Shown: positions 1-6,540 of the stretch, piece after piece
Position numbering within the stretch: the first letter of the stretch is position 1
Layout of the letters: every line of letters begins with the position of its first letter
Source: Coriobacteriaceae bacterium
Lineage (GTDB): Bacteria > Actinomycetota > Coriobacteriia > Coriobacteriales > Eggerthellaceae
NCBI GenBank assembly: GCA_015062635.1
Contig: SUUF01000016.1
Coordinates: 1 to 27,022, forward strand
DNA: 27,022 nucleotides
Reading direction: 5' to 3'
Translations under genes and position numbers: made by a program
Notes under the pieces: model-generated
What the model was told of the DNA's origin: nothing
Database searches by the model: none
Seen by the model: the letters and a program-made list of their open reading frames with translations, nothing else

Positions 1-155
1 CACTTGGTTTTCCTGTGGTTTCGACACTTCAAATTTTACTCTTTGACACCCCGGTGAACAGGACATGCGGAAATCGGACCCCTGCAGGCGACCGGCATAT
101 TCCGAAATTTGAGGGTTGCAGCCAAACAGCGCATCGCACTCGCAAACGCCCCGAA
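1..155. other. Left-edge sequence, no gene seen
   Basis: Non-coding edge. Short open frames run through it, but none has a ribosome binding site or recognisable protein. It may be the 3' flank or intergenic space of a gene lying outside the window. I see no RNA gene in it. Confidence 0.4.
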
Positions 156-235
156 CCTGACAAACCCCTCCGGGGCATTTGTCAGGTGCATCGGCCCCTA
201 TCGACCTGACAAACCCACCGGAGGGTTTTGTCAGG
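156..235. repeat. Two near-identical hairpins with CCTGACAAA arms
   Basis: Two palindromic units lie 49 bp apart. The first (156-186) has arm CCTGACAAA at 156-164 and its complement at 178-186, with an inner CCCC/GGGG stem. The second (205-235) has a longer stem from CCTGACAAACCC at 205-216 to 223-235, with one bulged T, and is followed by TTTTG on the plus strand. They share outer arms but differ in the loops, which suggests a duplicated palindromic unit. They lie beyond the terminator of the thiD operon. The second could terminate plus-strand transcription; otherwise the function is unknown. Confidence 0.6.
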
Positions 236-243
236 TTTTGGGC

Positions 244-277
244 AAAAGAAAGCCGGGGCGATTGCTTCGCCCCGGCC
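244..277 (-). terminator. Rho-independent terminator after thiD
   Basis: On the minus strand a perfect 10-bp GC-rich stem (252-261 with 267-276, 5-nt loop) is followed by TTTCTTTT. It starts about 20 nt past the thiD stop codon, so it is the natural end of the thiN-thiE-EEP-thiD transcript. Confidence 0.85.
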
Positions 278-295
278 TTCCATGCTTCGCTGCGG

Positions 296-1087
296 TTATC
301 GATGCAGGTTCCAGATGTGGTTCAGCGGCCCGATGCCCTTGCCGAGGCCGGGGTCGTTCTCGAGCGCGCCCGACAGGTAGGCCTTCGCCTGGGCGATGCT
401 CGCCTGCACGTCGTAGTCGCGCGCGAGGCCGCACGCGATGGCACTCGACAGCGTGCAGCCCGTGCCATGGGTGTTCTTCGTGTCGATGCGGCGATGCTTG
501 AGCCACACCTCGCGCCCATGCTCGGTGAGCAGCAGGTCGTTCGCGCCCTCGACGGCATGCCCGCCCTTCACCAGCACGGCGGCCCCGTTCACCATCTCGG
601 AAATCGCCCGCGCGGCGTCGACCATATCGGCCGGCCCGGTGATGTCCATCTGCGCGAGCACCTCGGCCTCGGGGATGTTCGGGGTCACGACGGTCGCGAG
701 CGGCAGCAGGCGGTTCACGATGACGTCGACGGCATCGTCGGCCATCAGCACCGCGCCGGTGCTCGCCACCATCACCGGGTCGACGACGACGTTCGTCGCT
801 TCGTAGCGCTCGAGCGTGTCGGCGATGGCCTCGGCGATGTCGGCGGAACCGACCATGCCGATTTTCACCGCGTCAGGGCGAATATCCTCGTAGACGGCGC
901 GAATCTGCAGCGCGACGAATTCGGGGTCGAGCTCGGTGATGCCCAGCACGCCGAGCGTGTTCTGCGCGGTGATGCAGGTGATCGCGCTCATGCCGTACAG
1001 CTTATGCGCCTCGATGGTCTTGAGGTCGGCCTGGATGCCGGCGCCACCGATCGAATCGGATCCGGCGATGGTGAGAACCGTTTTCAT
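296..1087 (-). CDS. thiD: Hydroxymethylpyrimidine / phosphomethylpyrimidine kinase ThiD
   Basis: Cytoplasmic ribokinase-family enzyme of 263 residues, the usual ThiD length. It phosphorylates 4-amino-5-hydroxymethyl-2-methylpyrimidine (HMP) to HMP-P and then HMP-PP, the pyrimidine half of thiamine. Seen in the sequence: the N-terminal TIAGSDSIGGAGIQADLKT signature, the THGTGCTLSSAIA anion-hole motif near residue 210, and a DPGLGKGIGPLNHIW C-terminus. The ATG at 1087 is chosen because GAAAGGA sits about 7 nt upstream. The ATG two codons earlier lies against that site, and any longer form adds unconserved residues. It is the last gene of a thiamine operon and is followed by a terminator. The 113-bp gap upstream may hold its own promoter. 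Confidence 0.95.
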   Translation of the reverse strand: MKTVLTIAGSDSIGGAGIQADLKTIEAHKLYGMSAITCITAQNTLGVLGITELDPEFVALQIRAVYEDIRPDAVKIGMVGSADIAEAIADTLERYEATNVVVDPVMVASTGAVLMADDAVDVIVNRLLPLATVVTPNIPEAEVLAQMDITGPADMVDAARAISEMVNGAAVLVKGGHAVEGANDLLLTEHGREVWLKHRRIDTKNTHGTGCTLSSAIACGLARDYDVQASIAQAKAYLSGALENDPGLGKGIGPLNHIWNLHR

Positions 1088-1135
1088 GATCATTCCTTTC
1101 GCTCCGGGGTTTCTCCCGGCTTTTCGCTTGACTCC

Positions 1136-1165
1136 ATCATACCGCACCGCCGGTGCCGCGGGAAA
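1136..1165 (-). promoter_or_regulatory. Possible thiD promoter
   Basis: In the 113-bp gap before thiD the minus strand carries a TATGAT -10-like hexamer (1141-1136). About 18 bp upstream there is only a weak TTTCCC -35-like element. The implied leader is about 45 nt. No TPP-riboswitch core is visible. The call rests mainly on the -10. Confidence 0.3.
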
Positions 1166-1200
1166 CACGTCTCGCCATCCCGGCGCCGAATCGCGTGCCG

Positions 1201-2310
1201 CTACTTCTTCAAGCTGAACGTGAGCTTCACCGGGTTATGGTCGCTGTAGGCATACCCGGTGTCGACATTCTGGGCGCGGGCCGAAACGTTGTCGCTCACG
1301 ATGAACCCGTCGATGGTCGTCACATAGTCGACGCCCGGCTCGTAGGGAATATCGGCCCCGCGGCACGTGGCCACCGATGACAGGTTGTCGGGACGCACGA
1401 CGTGAAAGCCCTCGGGCACGTCGTCGGGGCCGATGATGCTCACCCATCCGGGCAGCTGCTGCTCGCTCGGGTACAGCTTGGCGCTATCGCACAGGGCATG
1501 GTTCCAATCGCCGCCCGCGATGACGTAATTGCCCTTCGCCCGCTCCTCGGCGAGCACGCCGGAAATCATCGCGAGCTGCTGCGCGCGCATCCGCCCGCCC
1601 GCATCATAGGCGCTCATGTGGCTGTTTATCAGCACGAGCTCCTTCCCGTTCGCCACCGGCAAGCGGTGCACGGCGAAGCACCGGTCGAGGTCGAAGAATT
1701 TCGTGATGAACGATTCGTCGATGGGATAGCTGCGCCGCTCGGCCGATTCGATGTCGAAGCGCGAAAGCGTGAGCAGCCCCGAATTCACGATTCCGTGCAT
1801 CTCGGGCCACGGGTATGCCAAGAACCCGGTATGGAAATTCACGGCATAGGTGAAGGCCGTGTCGGGGAACGCGTTCACGAAGGCAAGCTCCTGGTTCACG
1901 TTCCAGCTGCGCGTGGAGTCCTCGTCGACCTCTTGCAGCAGCATGAAATCGGCATTCAGGTCGGCGAGCACCTTCACGGCACCCATCGTGCACGCCTCGA
2001 CGCTCTCGCGGCTCACCGCGATGCCGTGCTCGCCCTTCGTCGGCGTGCCATCGTTCATCATGCCCTCGTCCATGAAGAACGTGTAGTCGGGCGTGTAGGC
2101 GCCGAAGCCCACGTTGTAGGTTGCGGCGGAATATTCCTTGCCCGGTTGCAGCGCCTGTCCCTCGATGCGGCTCGTCACCGCGAGCGTCTCGTGGTCGGCG
2201 ATGCGGTTGTATTGCCCCTGCAAATAACCCACGTAACCGCCGACGAGGAGCACGACCGCGGCGAGCAGCACCAGGACAACCTTCCCGATTCGCTTCACCG
2301 CCGTTTTCAT
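1201..2310 (-). CDS. Membrane-anchored endonuclease/exonuclease/phosphatase (EEP) family protein
   Basis: A 369-residue protein. Residues about 8-30 form a single hydrophobic segment preceded by Lys/Arg, so the EEP domain is probably outside the cytoplasm. EEP-fold motifs appear in order: ATYNVG near 62, LLQEVDED with the metal-binding Glu near 125, INSHMSA near 230, GGDWNHA near 265 and the C-terminal SDHNPV near 355. These are the catalytic Asn/Glu/His/Asp elements of the DNase I-like superfamily, so it is likely an active metal-dependent hydrolase. The superfamily includes nucleases, sphingomyelinases and phosphatases, and the substrate cannot be read from the sequence. The ATG at 2310 overlaps the thiE stop (ATGA) and has AAGGGGAA upstream, indicating translational coupling within the thiamine operon. 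A role in thiamine-phosphate handling is only a guess from context. Confidence 0.85.
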   Translation of the reverse strand: MKTAVKRIGKVVLVLLAAVVLLVGGYVGYLQGQYNRIADHETLAVTSRIEGQALQPGKEYSAATYNVGFGAYTPDYTFFMDEGMMNDGTPTKGEHGIAVSRESVEACTMGAVKVLADLNADFMLLQEVDEDSTRSWNVNQELAFVNAFPDTAFTYAVNFHTGFLAYPWPEMHGIVNSGLLTLSRFDIESAERRSYPIDESFITKFFDLDRCFAVHRLPVANGKELVLINSHMSAYDAGGRMRAQQLAMISGVLAEERAKGNYVIAGGDWNHALCDSAKLYPSEQQLPGWVSIIGPDDVPEGFHVVRPDNLSSVATCRGADIPYEPGVDYVTTIDGFIVSDNVSARAQNVDTGYAYSDHNPVKLTFSLKK

Positions 2311-2969
2311 GCCGTTCCCCTTCCCGCGGACGCGAACGTGCGCTCGCAAATCGCGCGCAGCTCCCGGGTCGCCTGCGTCACGTCGGGTGCCGCGAAGATC
2401 GCCGACACGACCGCGGCCCCTGCGCATCCCAGGCCCGCGAACCGCGGGATGTTCTGCGCGTTCAACCCGCCGATGCCCACCACGGGAATGTCGACCGCAG
2501 CGCAGATGGCGGCGAGCTCGGCAGGCGCGAGCGGCGTGGCGTCTCCCTTGGTCGCCGTCGCCACGAGCGCGCCCGACCCCAGGTAATCGGCGCCGGCGGC
2601 CTGCGCCGCACGCGCCTCGGCGACGTTGTGGGCCGAAACGCCCACGATGGCATCCGCGCCCAAACGGCGTCGCGCTTCGGCGCAGGCCACATCATCTTGC
2701 CCCACGTGCACGCCATCGGCCCCCGAGGCGATGGCGACGTCGATATCGTCGTCGATGACGAACGGGACGCCGGCCGCGCGGCATATGGGCGCGATCTCGC
2801 GGGCGAGCGCCACCTTCTGCTCGTACGACGCCCGCTTCTCACGCAGCTGCACGAAGGTCGCGCCGGCCGCCACGGCATCGCGCACGGCGTCGGGCAACAG
2901 ACGCTCGCCCAGCCAGGTGCGGTCGGTGACGGCATACAGCAGCAGCTGCTCTGGCCTCACATTCCCCAT
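2307..2969 (-). CDS. thiE: Thiamine-phosphate synthase ThiE
   Basis: A 220-residue TIM-barrel enzyme that condenses HMP-PP with hydroxyethylthiazole phosphate to give thiamine phosphate in the cytoplasm. Seen: LYAVTD at the start, FVQLREK (phosphate and pyrimidine-binding region), FVIDDDIDVA, DGVHVGQDD, VGVSAHN, the GSGALVATATKGDATPL pyrophosphate loop, and PVVGIGGLN near the C-terminus. The length is typical. The start at 2969 has a strong GAGGAGG site about 6 nt upstream. It lies 37 bp after thiN, and its stop codon overlaps the ATG of the EEP-family gene, so the two are probably co-translated. Confidence 0.95.
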   Translation of the reverse strand: MGNVRPEQLLLYAVTDRTWLGERLLPDAVRDAVAAGATFVQLREKRASYEQKVALAREIAPICRAAGVPFVIDDDIDVAIASGADGVHVGQDDVACAEARRRLGADAIVGVSAHNVAEARAAQAAGADYLGSGALVATATKGDATPLAPAELAAICAAVDIPVVGIGGLNAQNIPRFAGLGCAGAAVVSAIFAAPDVTQATRELRAICERTFASAGRGTA

Positions 2970-3006
2970 AGCTCCTCCTCAAACACGCAAACTCCGAAAT
3001 GCGCGC

Positions 3007-3678
3007 TCATGCGAGATATTCCCATGCCGGCAGCGGGAAGGTGACGACGAGATCGCCATCTTCCACCGACACCGATGCGGCCGCTTCCGCGAACTCGTTG
3101 GAAAGCCCGAGCGAGACATCGTCGGGCACGGTCGCATCGGAAAGCGCATACTTCAACCCGCGCTCCCACACGCCGCGCGCCGCCCCGCCGATGGCGAAAG
3201 CCGACAGGCAGGCACCATAAGCACCCTGTGCCAAGGCGGCGGCCGGGATGGGCGAGAACGCGAGCGAAGCCGGGTGGCCGGGCTCGCCATGCAGCACCGC
3301 GACGGCATACTCGTCCCCCACCGCGAACGCACGCAAGCCCGTGCGCGCGAGCCTCGTCATCACCTGCAGGTTTGCAATCGTATGGTCGAGCCGCCGGCCC
3401 AGGCACCCGTACAGCACCAGGGTGTCGCAACCCGCCTCGACCGCCACCTGGCAGGCAAGCTCCATGTCGCTTTCGTCTTTCTCGGGCGGGAAACGGCGCA
3501 CGTCAGGCGCCGCGGGCACATAGCCGAGCGAATCGAAATCGCCCACGACGGCATCGGGTGCCACGCCGATCGCGTCGAGGTGGGCGTAGCCGCCATCGAC
3601 CGCCACCACGCAGCCATAGTTTTCGCATGCGAAATGCCCCGCGTTGAAATCGGATGCGCCGACGAGCGCTGCCTTCAT
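3007..3678 (-). CDS. thiN: Thiamine pyrophosphokinase
   Basis: A 223-residue cytoplasmic enzyme that transfers pyrophosphate from ATP to thiamine, giving the cofactor TPP. Family motifs seen: VAVDGGYAHL, VGDFDSLG (acidic catalytic region), PPEKDESDMELA, and GCLGRRLDHTIANL, which corresponds to the GxxGGRxDH..N substrate motif. The ATG at 3678 has AAGGGG about 7 nt upstream and starts directly at MKAALVG. An ATG seven codons earlier (3699) lacks a good ribosome site. It is the first gene of the thiN-thiE-EEP-thiD operon and diverges from the EamA-family gene across 99 bp. No THI-box riboswitch is recognisable in that gap. Kinase (TPP from thiamine) plus ThiD/ThiE suggests salvage as well as joining of the two precursors. 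Confidence 0.92.
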   Translation of the reverse strand: MKAALVGASDFNAGHFACENYGCVVAVDGGYAHLDAIGVAPDAVVGDFDSLGYVPAAPDVRRFPPEKDESDMELACQVAVEAGCDTLVLYGCLGRRLDHTIANLQVMTRLARTGLRAFAVGDEYAVAVLHGEPGHPASLAFSPIPAAALAQGAYGACLSAFAIGGAARGVWERGLKYALSDATVPDDVSLGLSNEFAEAAASVSVEDGDLVVTFPLPAWEYLA

Positions 3679-3728
3679 GCTCGACCCCTTCTTCCCCATG
3701 TTTCTTGTCTCAAGTCTACCCCGCATGC

Positions 3729-3737
3729 TGGTAGAAT
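3729..3737 (+). promoter_or_regulatory. Extended -10 promoter for the EamA-family gene
   Basis: The divergent gap holds TGGTAGAAT on the plus strand, an extended -10 (TGn plus TAGAAT). The inferred start is near 3744, giving a leader of about 34 nt with a GGGAGG ribosome site. There is no good -35, as is common with extended -10 promoters. Confidence 0.45.
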
Positions 3738-3777
3738 TCCCCCGCAAATGCAATTCGACTCCAGAGGGAGGTGCCCG

Positions 3778-4686
3778 ATGTCCCCCACGCGAACACGCGG
3801 TTTGCTTTGCGCCATCGGCGGATGCCTCGCCTGGGGCTTCTCGGGCACCTGCGCCCAATACCTGCTCTCGGAATGCGGCATGCCCTCGCTCACGCTCACC
3901 ACCATCCGCGCGCTGTCGGCGGGTCCCATCTTGCTCGCGCTCTGCGCGCTGCGCGGCAGCCCGGCCGACATCCGGGGCATGTTCGGCAGCCCGCGCGATG
4001 CGTTCCACATGCTGTTCTTCGGGTTCATGGGCATCTTCCTCGCGCAGATTACCTATCTCGAGACCATTGCGCACACCAACGCGGGCACGGCCACGATGCT
4101 CGGCTGCCTTTCGACCGTGATGCTGCTGGCGGTGGTGTGCGTGCGCGATTGGCGGCGTCCGCGCATCGTCGAGGCCATCGGCATCGCGATGGCGGTGGCC
4201 GCAACCTGGTTCATCTCGGTCGCCGACGACCCCTCGACGCTGGCCATCTCGCCCGAGGGCCTCGCGCTCGGTTTCGCATGCGCCGCCACGATCACCATCT
4301 ACACGCTCCAGTCTAAGCCGTTGATGGCACGCTGGGGCAGCATGCCCGTCGTTGCGGTGGGCATGGTCATCGGCGGCATCTGCTGCGCGGCCGTCGCCGT
4401 GCCGAACTGGCACTTCCCGCCGCTCGACCTCGGCGGGTGGGCGGCGCTCATCGTGATGGTCGTCATCGGCACCTGCACCTCGTACAGCCTGTTCTTCCAA
4501 GCCATCCTCGACCTCTCGCCCGTCGAGGTCGGCATGCTCAGCGTCGTCGAGCCCGTGTCGGCCACATTCTTCAGCGTCGTTTGGCTCGGCACGGTCTTCA
4601 CCCTTGCAAACTACCTCGGGTTCGCCCTGATGGTGGGCATGGTCATCCTCATCGCGCTGGCAGGAGAAGACGAGCCGTCAAGCTGA
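3778..4686 (+). CDS. EamA/DMT-superfamily transporter
   Basis: A 302-residue polytopic membrane protein with about ten hydrophobic segments arranged as two EamA repeats, the usual size for the drug/metabolite transporter superfamily. The first helix contains GGCLAWGFSGTCAQYL, a typical EamA opening. The second half contains LDLSPVEVGMLSVVEPVSATFFSVVWLG, matching the conserved region of the second repeat. The ATG at 3778 is preceded by GAGGGAGG at proper spacing; the longer open frame upstream runs antisense through thiN and is not coding. It is the only plus-strand gene seen and diverges from the thiamine operon. The substrate is unknown. Export or uptake of a thiamine-related compound is possible from position alone, but EamA proteins carry many metabolites. 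Confidence 0.88.
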   Translation: MSPTRTRGLLCAIGGCLAWGFSGTCAQYLLSECGMPSLTLTTIRALSAGPILLALCALRGSPADIRGMFGSPRDAFHMLFFGFMGIFLAQITYLETIAHTNAGTATMLGCLSTVMLLAVVCVRDWRRPRIVEAIGIAMAVAATWFISVADDPSTLAISPEGLALGFACAATITIYTLQSKPLMARWGSMPVVAVGMVIGGICCAAVAVPNWHFPPLDLGGWAALIVMVVIGTCTSYSLFFQAILDLSPVEVGMLSVVEPVSATFFSVVWLGTVFTLANYLGFALMVGMVILIALAGEDEPSS

Positions 4687-4923
4687 TCGTATAACGCCCG
4701 GTGAAGGGCCATGTCCAACGATGCCGCTAGCAATTCGTCATAGAGGGGCATCTGTTTCCCGCAGGGATGCATCCCGTCGGGATGCGCTCAATAACGGGAT
4801 ACCCCCTCGGGGCTTTGCACTTCCGCGATTCGCGCCGTGCAGAGGTCGGGATGGCAGAGAATGCAAAACTACGGCAAAGACCAATGGCGGGCGTGAGGCT
4901 CCAGCACGCTAGTGCGCCAAAGG
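4687..4923. other. Intergenic stretch with small GGGAT hairpins
   Basis: No convincing gene between the EamA-family gene and the rnpB region. A perfect 7-bp hairpin (GCATCCC 4769-4775 with GGGATGC 4779-4785) overlaps the palindrome GGGATGCATCCC at 4764-4775. A short CCCC/GGGG stem follows near 4803-4817. There is no T-tract, so they are not clear terminators. The region would be the meeting point of convergent EamA and rnpB transcription. Confidence 0.4.
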
Positions 4924-4976
4924 TGTATGTCCCCGGTCGCCACATGTATGTCCCCGGTCGCCACATGTATGTCCCC
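4924..4976. repeat. 21-bp tandem repeat (TGTATGTCCCC units)
   Basis: Units begin at 4924, 4945 and 4966. The first two are TGTATGTCCCCGGTCGCCACA or nearly so. The third keeps TGTATGTCCCC and then diverges to AATTGTCACA. On the minus strand each unit contains GGGGACATACA. The block lies 14 bp before the duplicated rnpB end. The array is too short and spacer-free to be CRISPR. It may be a repeat-family remnant; I cannot identify it further. Confidence 0.75.
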
Positions 4977-4990
4977 AATTGTCACAACGA

Positions 4991-5066
4991 ATGGAGCGGG
5001 CCGGTAAGCCGGGTTCTGTCGTGGGACGGCCATTTATCTAGGACGCACGTCGCCGTGCGCCTCGAG
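4991..5066 (-). repeat. Duplicate of the rnpB 3' end (76 bp)
   Basis: Base-for-base identical to 5160-5235, the 3' portion of the RNase P RNA gene, at an offset of 169 bp and in the same orientation. It includes the P18-like hairpin, the CCTAGATAAATG segment, the conserved ACAGAACCCGGCTTA element (P4 3' strand) and the P1 3' strand GGCCCGCTCC. It lacks the specificity domain and the 5' half, so it cannot be a ribozyme on its own. It lies downstream of rnpB in the transcript direction. It could be read through and compete for P1/P4 pairing, or be an inert duplication or integration scar. Confidence 0.9.
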
Positions 5067-5159
5067 ATTCGAGCGCCCGGGAAATGCGCCGGTGGCGCAT
5101 TTCCAGCGAGAATGGGCGGGCGCTTGCGCACGCCCCCGTGTCGCGAGAGGCGCTTTGTG
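5067..5159. other. 93-bp spacer between the rnpB 3' copies, with two hairpins
   Basis: Unlike rnpB. It contains a perfect 11-bp stem with a 3-nt loop (5080-5090 with 5094-5104) and a second GC-rich stem (5114-5123 with 5126-5135, one mismatch). Neither is followed by a clear T-run on the minus strand, so canonical termination of rnpB is not obvious here. Confidence 0.6.
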
Positions 5160-5161
5160 AT

Positions 5162-5497
5162 GGAGCGGGCCGGTAAGCCGGGTTCTGTCGTGGGACGGCC
5201 ATTTATCTAGGACGCACGTCGCCGTGCGCCTCGAGCGCGCAACCCGGATGCACGGCGGGCCACCGCATCGCATCCCTATTTGCGTTTGCTCCGGATGGGG
5301 CTTGTCAAGCCGCGCGGTTACCCGCGCGCTGGTGCGCTCTTACCGCACCGTTTCAGCTTTTCTCGCCCGAAGGCGGGAGTCTTCTTTTCTGTGACGCTTT
5401 CCGTCGGGTCGCCCCGCCCAGCCGTTAGCTGGCATCCTGCCCTGTGGAGCCCGGACTTTCCTCGTGCCCGAAGGCCCGCGGCCGCCTGGCCCGCTCC
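5162..5497 (-). ncRNA. rnpB: RNase P RNA (bacterial type A)
   Basis: Catalytic RNA of RNase P, which removes 5' leaders from pre-tRNAs. Read on the minus strand it begins GGAGCGGGCC (5497-5488), which pairs perfectly with the terminal GGCCCGCTCC (5171-5162) to form P1. Conserved regions are present in order: GAGGAAAGTCCGGGCTC (5463-5447), the GGTGCGGTAAGAGCGCACC segment, GGAGCAAACGCAAATAGGG, CCTAGATAAATG, and ACAGAACCCGGCTTA near the 3' end. About 336 nt is a reasonable length. A TACAAT -10 lies just upstream. The oddity is the second copy of its last 76 nt downstream (4991-5066). Exact ends are inferred from P1 and could shift by a few bases. Confidence 0.97.
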
Positions 5498-5505
5498 GAC
5501 GCGTG

Positions 5506-5511
5506 ATTGTA
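5506..5511 (-). promoter_or_regulatory. rnpB promoter -10
   Basis: TACAAT on the minus strand (5511-5506) lies 8 bp before the predicted 5' end of the RNA, the right place for a -10. The -35 region (around 5529-5534, GCATTC) is weak. Confidence 0.6.
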
Positions 5512-5601
5512 GCAGAAGAGGCACGCGCGAATGCCATCCCCAAAAAGAAACCCCAGGCTCAGCGCGAACGCCCATCCCGGCTCGATTCACCCGCAGCGGC
5601 A

Positions 5602-5634
5602 ACAAAAAAGCGCCGTTCCATCGAACGGCGCTTT
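5602..5634 (-). terminator. Rho-independent terminator after divIVA
   Basis: On the minus strand a perfect 12-bp stem (5607-5618 with 5623-5634, 4-nt loop) runs into TTTTTTGTT. It begins 21 nt after the divIVA stop and closes the whole dcw cluster, insulating rnpB. Confidence 0.92.
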
Positions 5635-5655
5635 GAACTGCATCGGAACCGGGAA

Positions 5656-6489
5656 CTAGTCGAGGTCGTCGAAGCTGAAGGCATCATCGGTCTCGCCGAA
5701 CCCCGAAAGGTCCTTATGGGCGGCCGACACCTTCGGGGCGACCGGCGTCACGCCATGGGCGCCGGAGCGCGGGGTGGTGTACGTCGCGGTGAACGACTCG
5801 AGCGGGTCGGGCGTCACGGCACGCGCCGGCTCGGGAGCCGCCGGCGGCTCGGGGGTGGAATCGAAGCCCACGGGCAGCTGGACCGGGGCGTCGCCGCCGA
5901 TCTCGGTCAGGCGCTGCGACGCGTCGGTGATGAAGTTGCGCAGCAGCTCCTGGTAGTTGGCGCGGACGGTCTCGCGATCGGTCTGCAGCTCGGCGATGTT
6001 GTTCATCACGCGCTGCTTCTCGTTGTTCGCCTTCTCGAGGATGCGCTTCGCCTCGTCCTCGGCGTCCTTCTGCGTGTTCAGCGCGGCCTTCTTGGCGTTG
6101 GCGATAATCTCGTCGCCGGAACGCTGCGCGATGATGAGCGCCTGCGCGATGGCGTTGGCGTCGGCGTTGCGCTCATCGAGCTGCTTCTGCAACTCGGCGA
6201 TGCGGCGGTCCTTCTCGCGCGCCTCGTACGGGGTGCCCTCGCCCGGGGTGTAGGCAATGGTGGCGTCGGCGTCGTCGGAGCCGGCCACATGGGCGTCAAC
6301 CTTCTTCTCGGCCTCTTCGGCGCGCGCAAGCGCGGCGTCGAGACGCTGCTGCAAGTCTGCGATGCGCGCATTCATGCTATCCACCTCGGTGGAAACGCGC
6401 TCGAGGAAGACATCGACCTCGTCGACGTCGTAGCCCTTGCGGTCGATCGAGAAGCTCTGGTTCTCGATGTCGGTAGAGGTAATGGCCAT
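5656..6489 (-). CDS. divIVA: DivIVA-family cell division / polarity protein
   Basis: A 277-residue cytoplasmic coiled-coil protein that binds curved membrane at septa and poles and, in actinobacteria (Wag31/DivIVA), organises growth and division. The N-terminal lipid-binding domain is clear: DIENQSFSIDRKGYDVDEVDVFLERV (residues about 7-32). A first coiled coil follows to about 65, then a linker, then a long coiled coil (about 90-195) rich in Glu, Lys, Ala and Gln. The last 75 residues are Pro-rich and acidic, ending FSFDDLD. The start at 6489 has AGAAGGGAAG upstream. It is the last gene of the cluster, 51 bp after yggT, and is followed by a strong terminator. Confidence 0.95.
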   Translation of the reverse strand: MAITSTDIENQSFSIDRKGYDVDEVDVFLERVSTEVDSMNARIADLQQRLDAALARAEEAEKKVDAHVAGSDDADATIAYTPGEGTPYEAREKDRRIAELQKQLDERNADANAIAQALIIAQRSGDEIIANAKKAALNTQKDAEDEAKRILEKANNEKQRVMNNIAELQTDRETVRANYQELLRNFITDASQRLTEIGGDAPVQLPVGFDSTPEPPAAPEPARAVTPDPLESFTATYTTPRSGAHGVTPVAPKVSAAHKDLSGFGETDDAFSFDDLD

Positions 6490-6540
6490 GTTTTCTTCCC
6501 TTCTATCAGGCGCAACGCGCGCCCGTGCATGCTTGTGACG

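Noticed and set aside
179..1249. Long plus-strand open frame opposite thiD
   Set aside because: It lies antisense to a clear thiD and has a His/Arg/Asp-rich composition typical of a GC-rich shadow frame; no domain is visible.
2626..3777. Upstream extension of the EamA-family frame
   Set aside because: It runs antisense through thiE and thiN. The strong ribosome site and the first transmembrane helix place the start at 3778.
3679..3777. TPP (THI-box) riboswitch upstream of thiN
   Set aside because: The conserved CUGAGA and related core elements are absent from the gap, which is also short.
3679..4500. Upstream extension of the thiN frame
   Set aside because: It is antisense to the transporter and lacks any domain; thiN motifs begin at 3678.
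4727..4978. Minus-strand frame with repeated MWRPGTY peptide
   Set aside because: The repeats come from the 21-bp DNA tandem repeat. There is no ribosome site or plausible protein in the rest.
4924..5235. CRISPR array
   Set aside because: The 21-bp units are contiguous with no spacers. The 76-bp repeat occurs twice only and belongs to rnpB.
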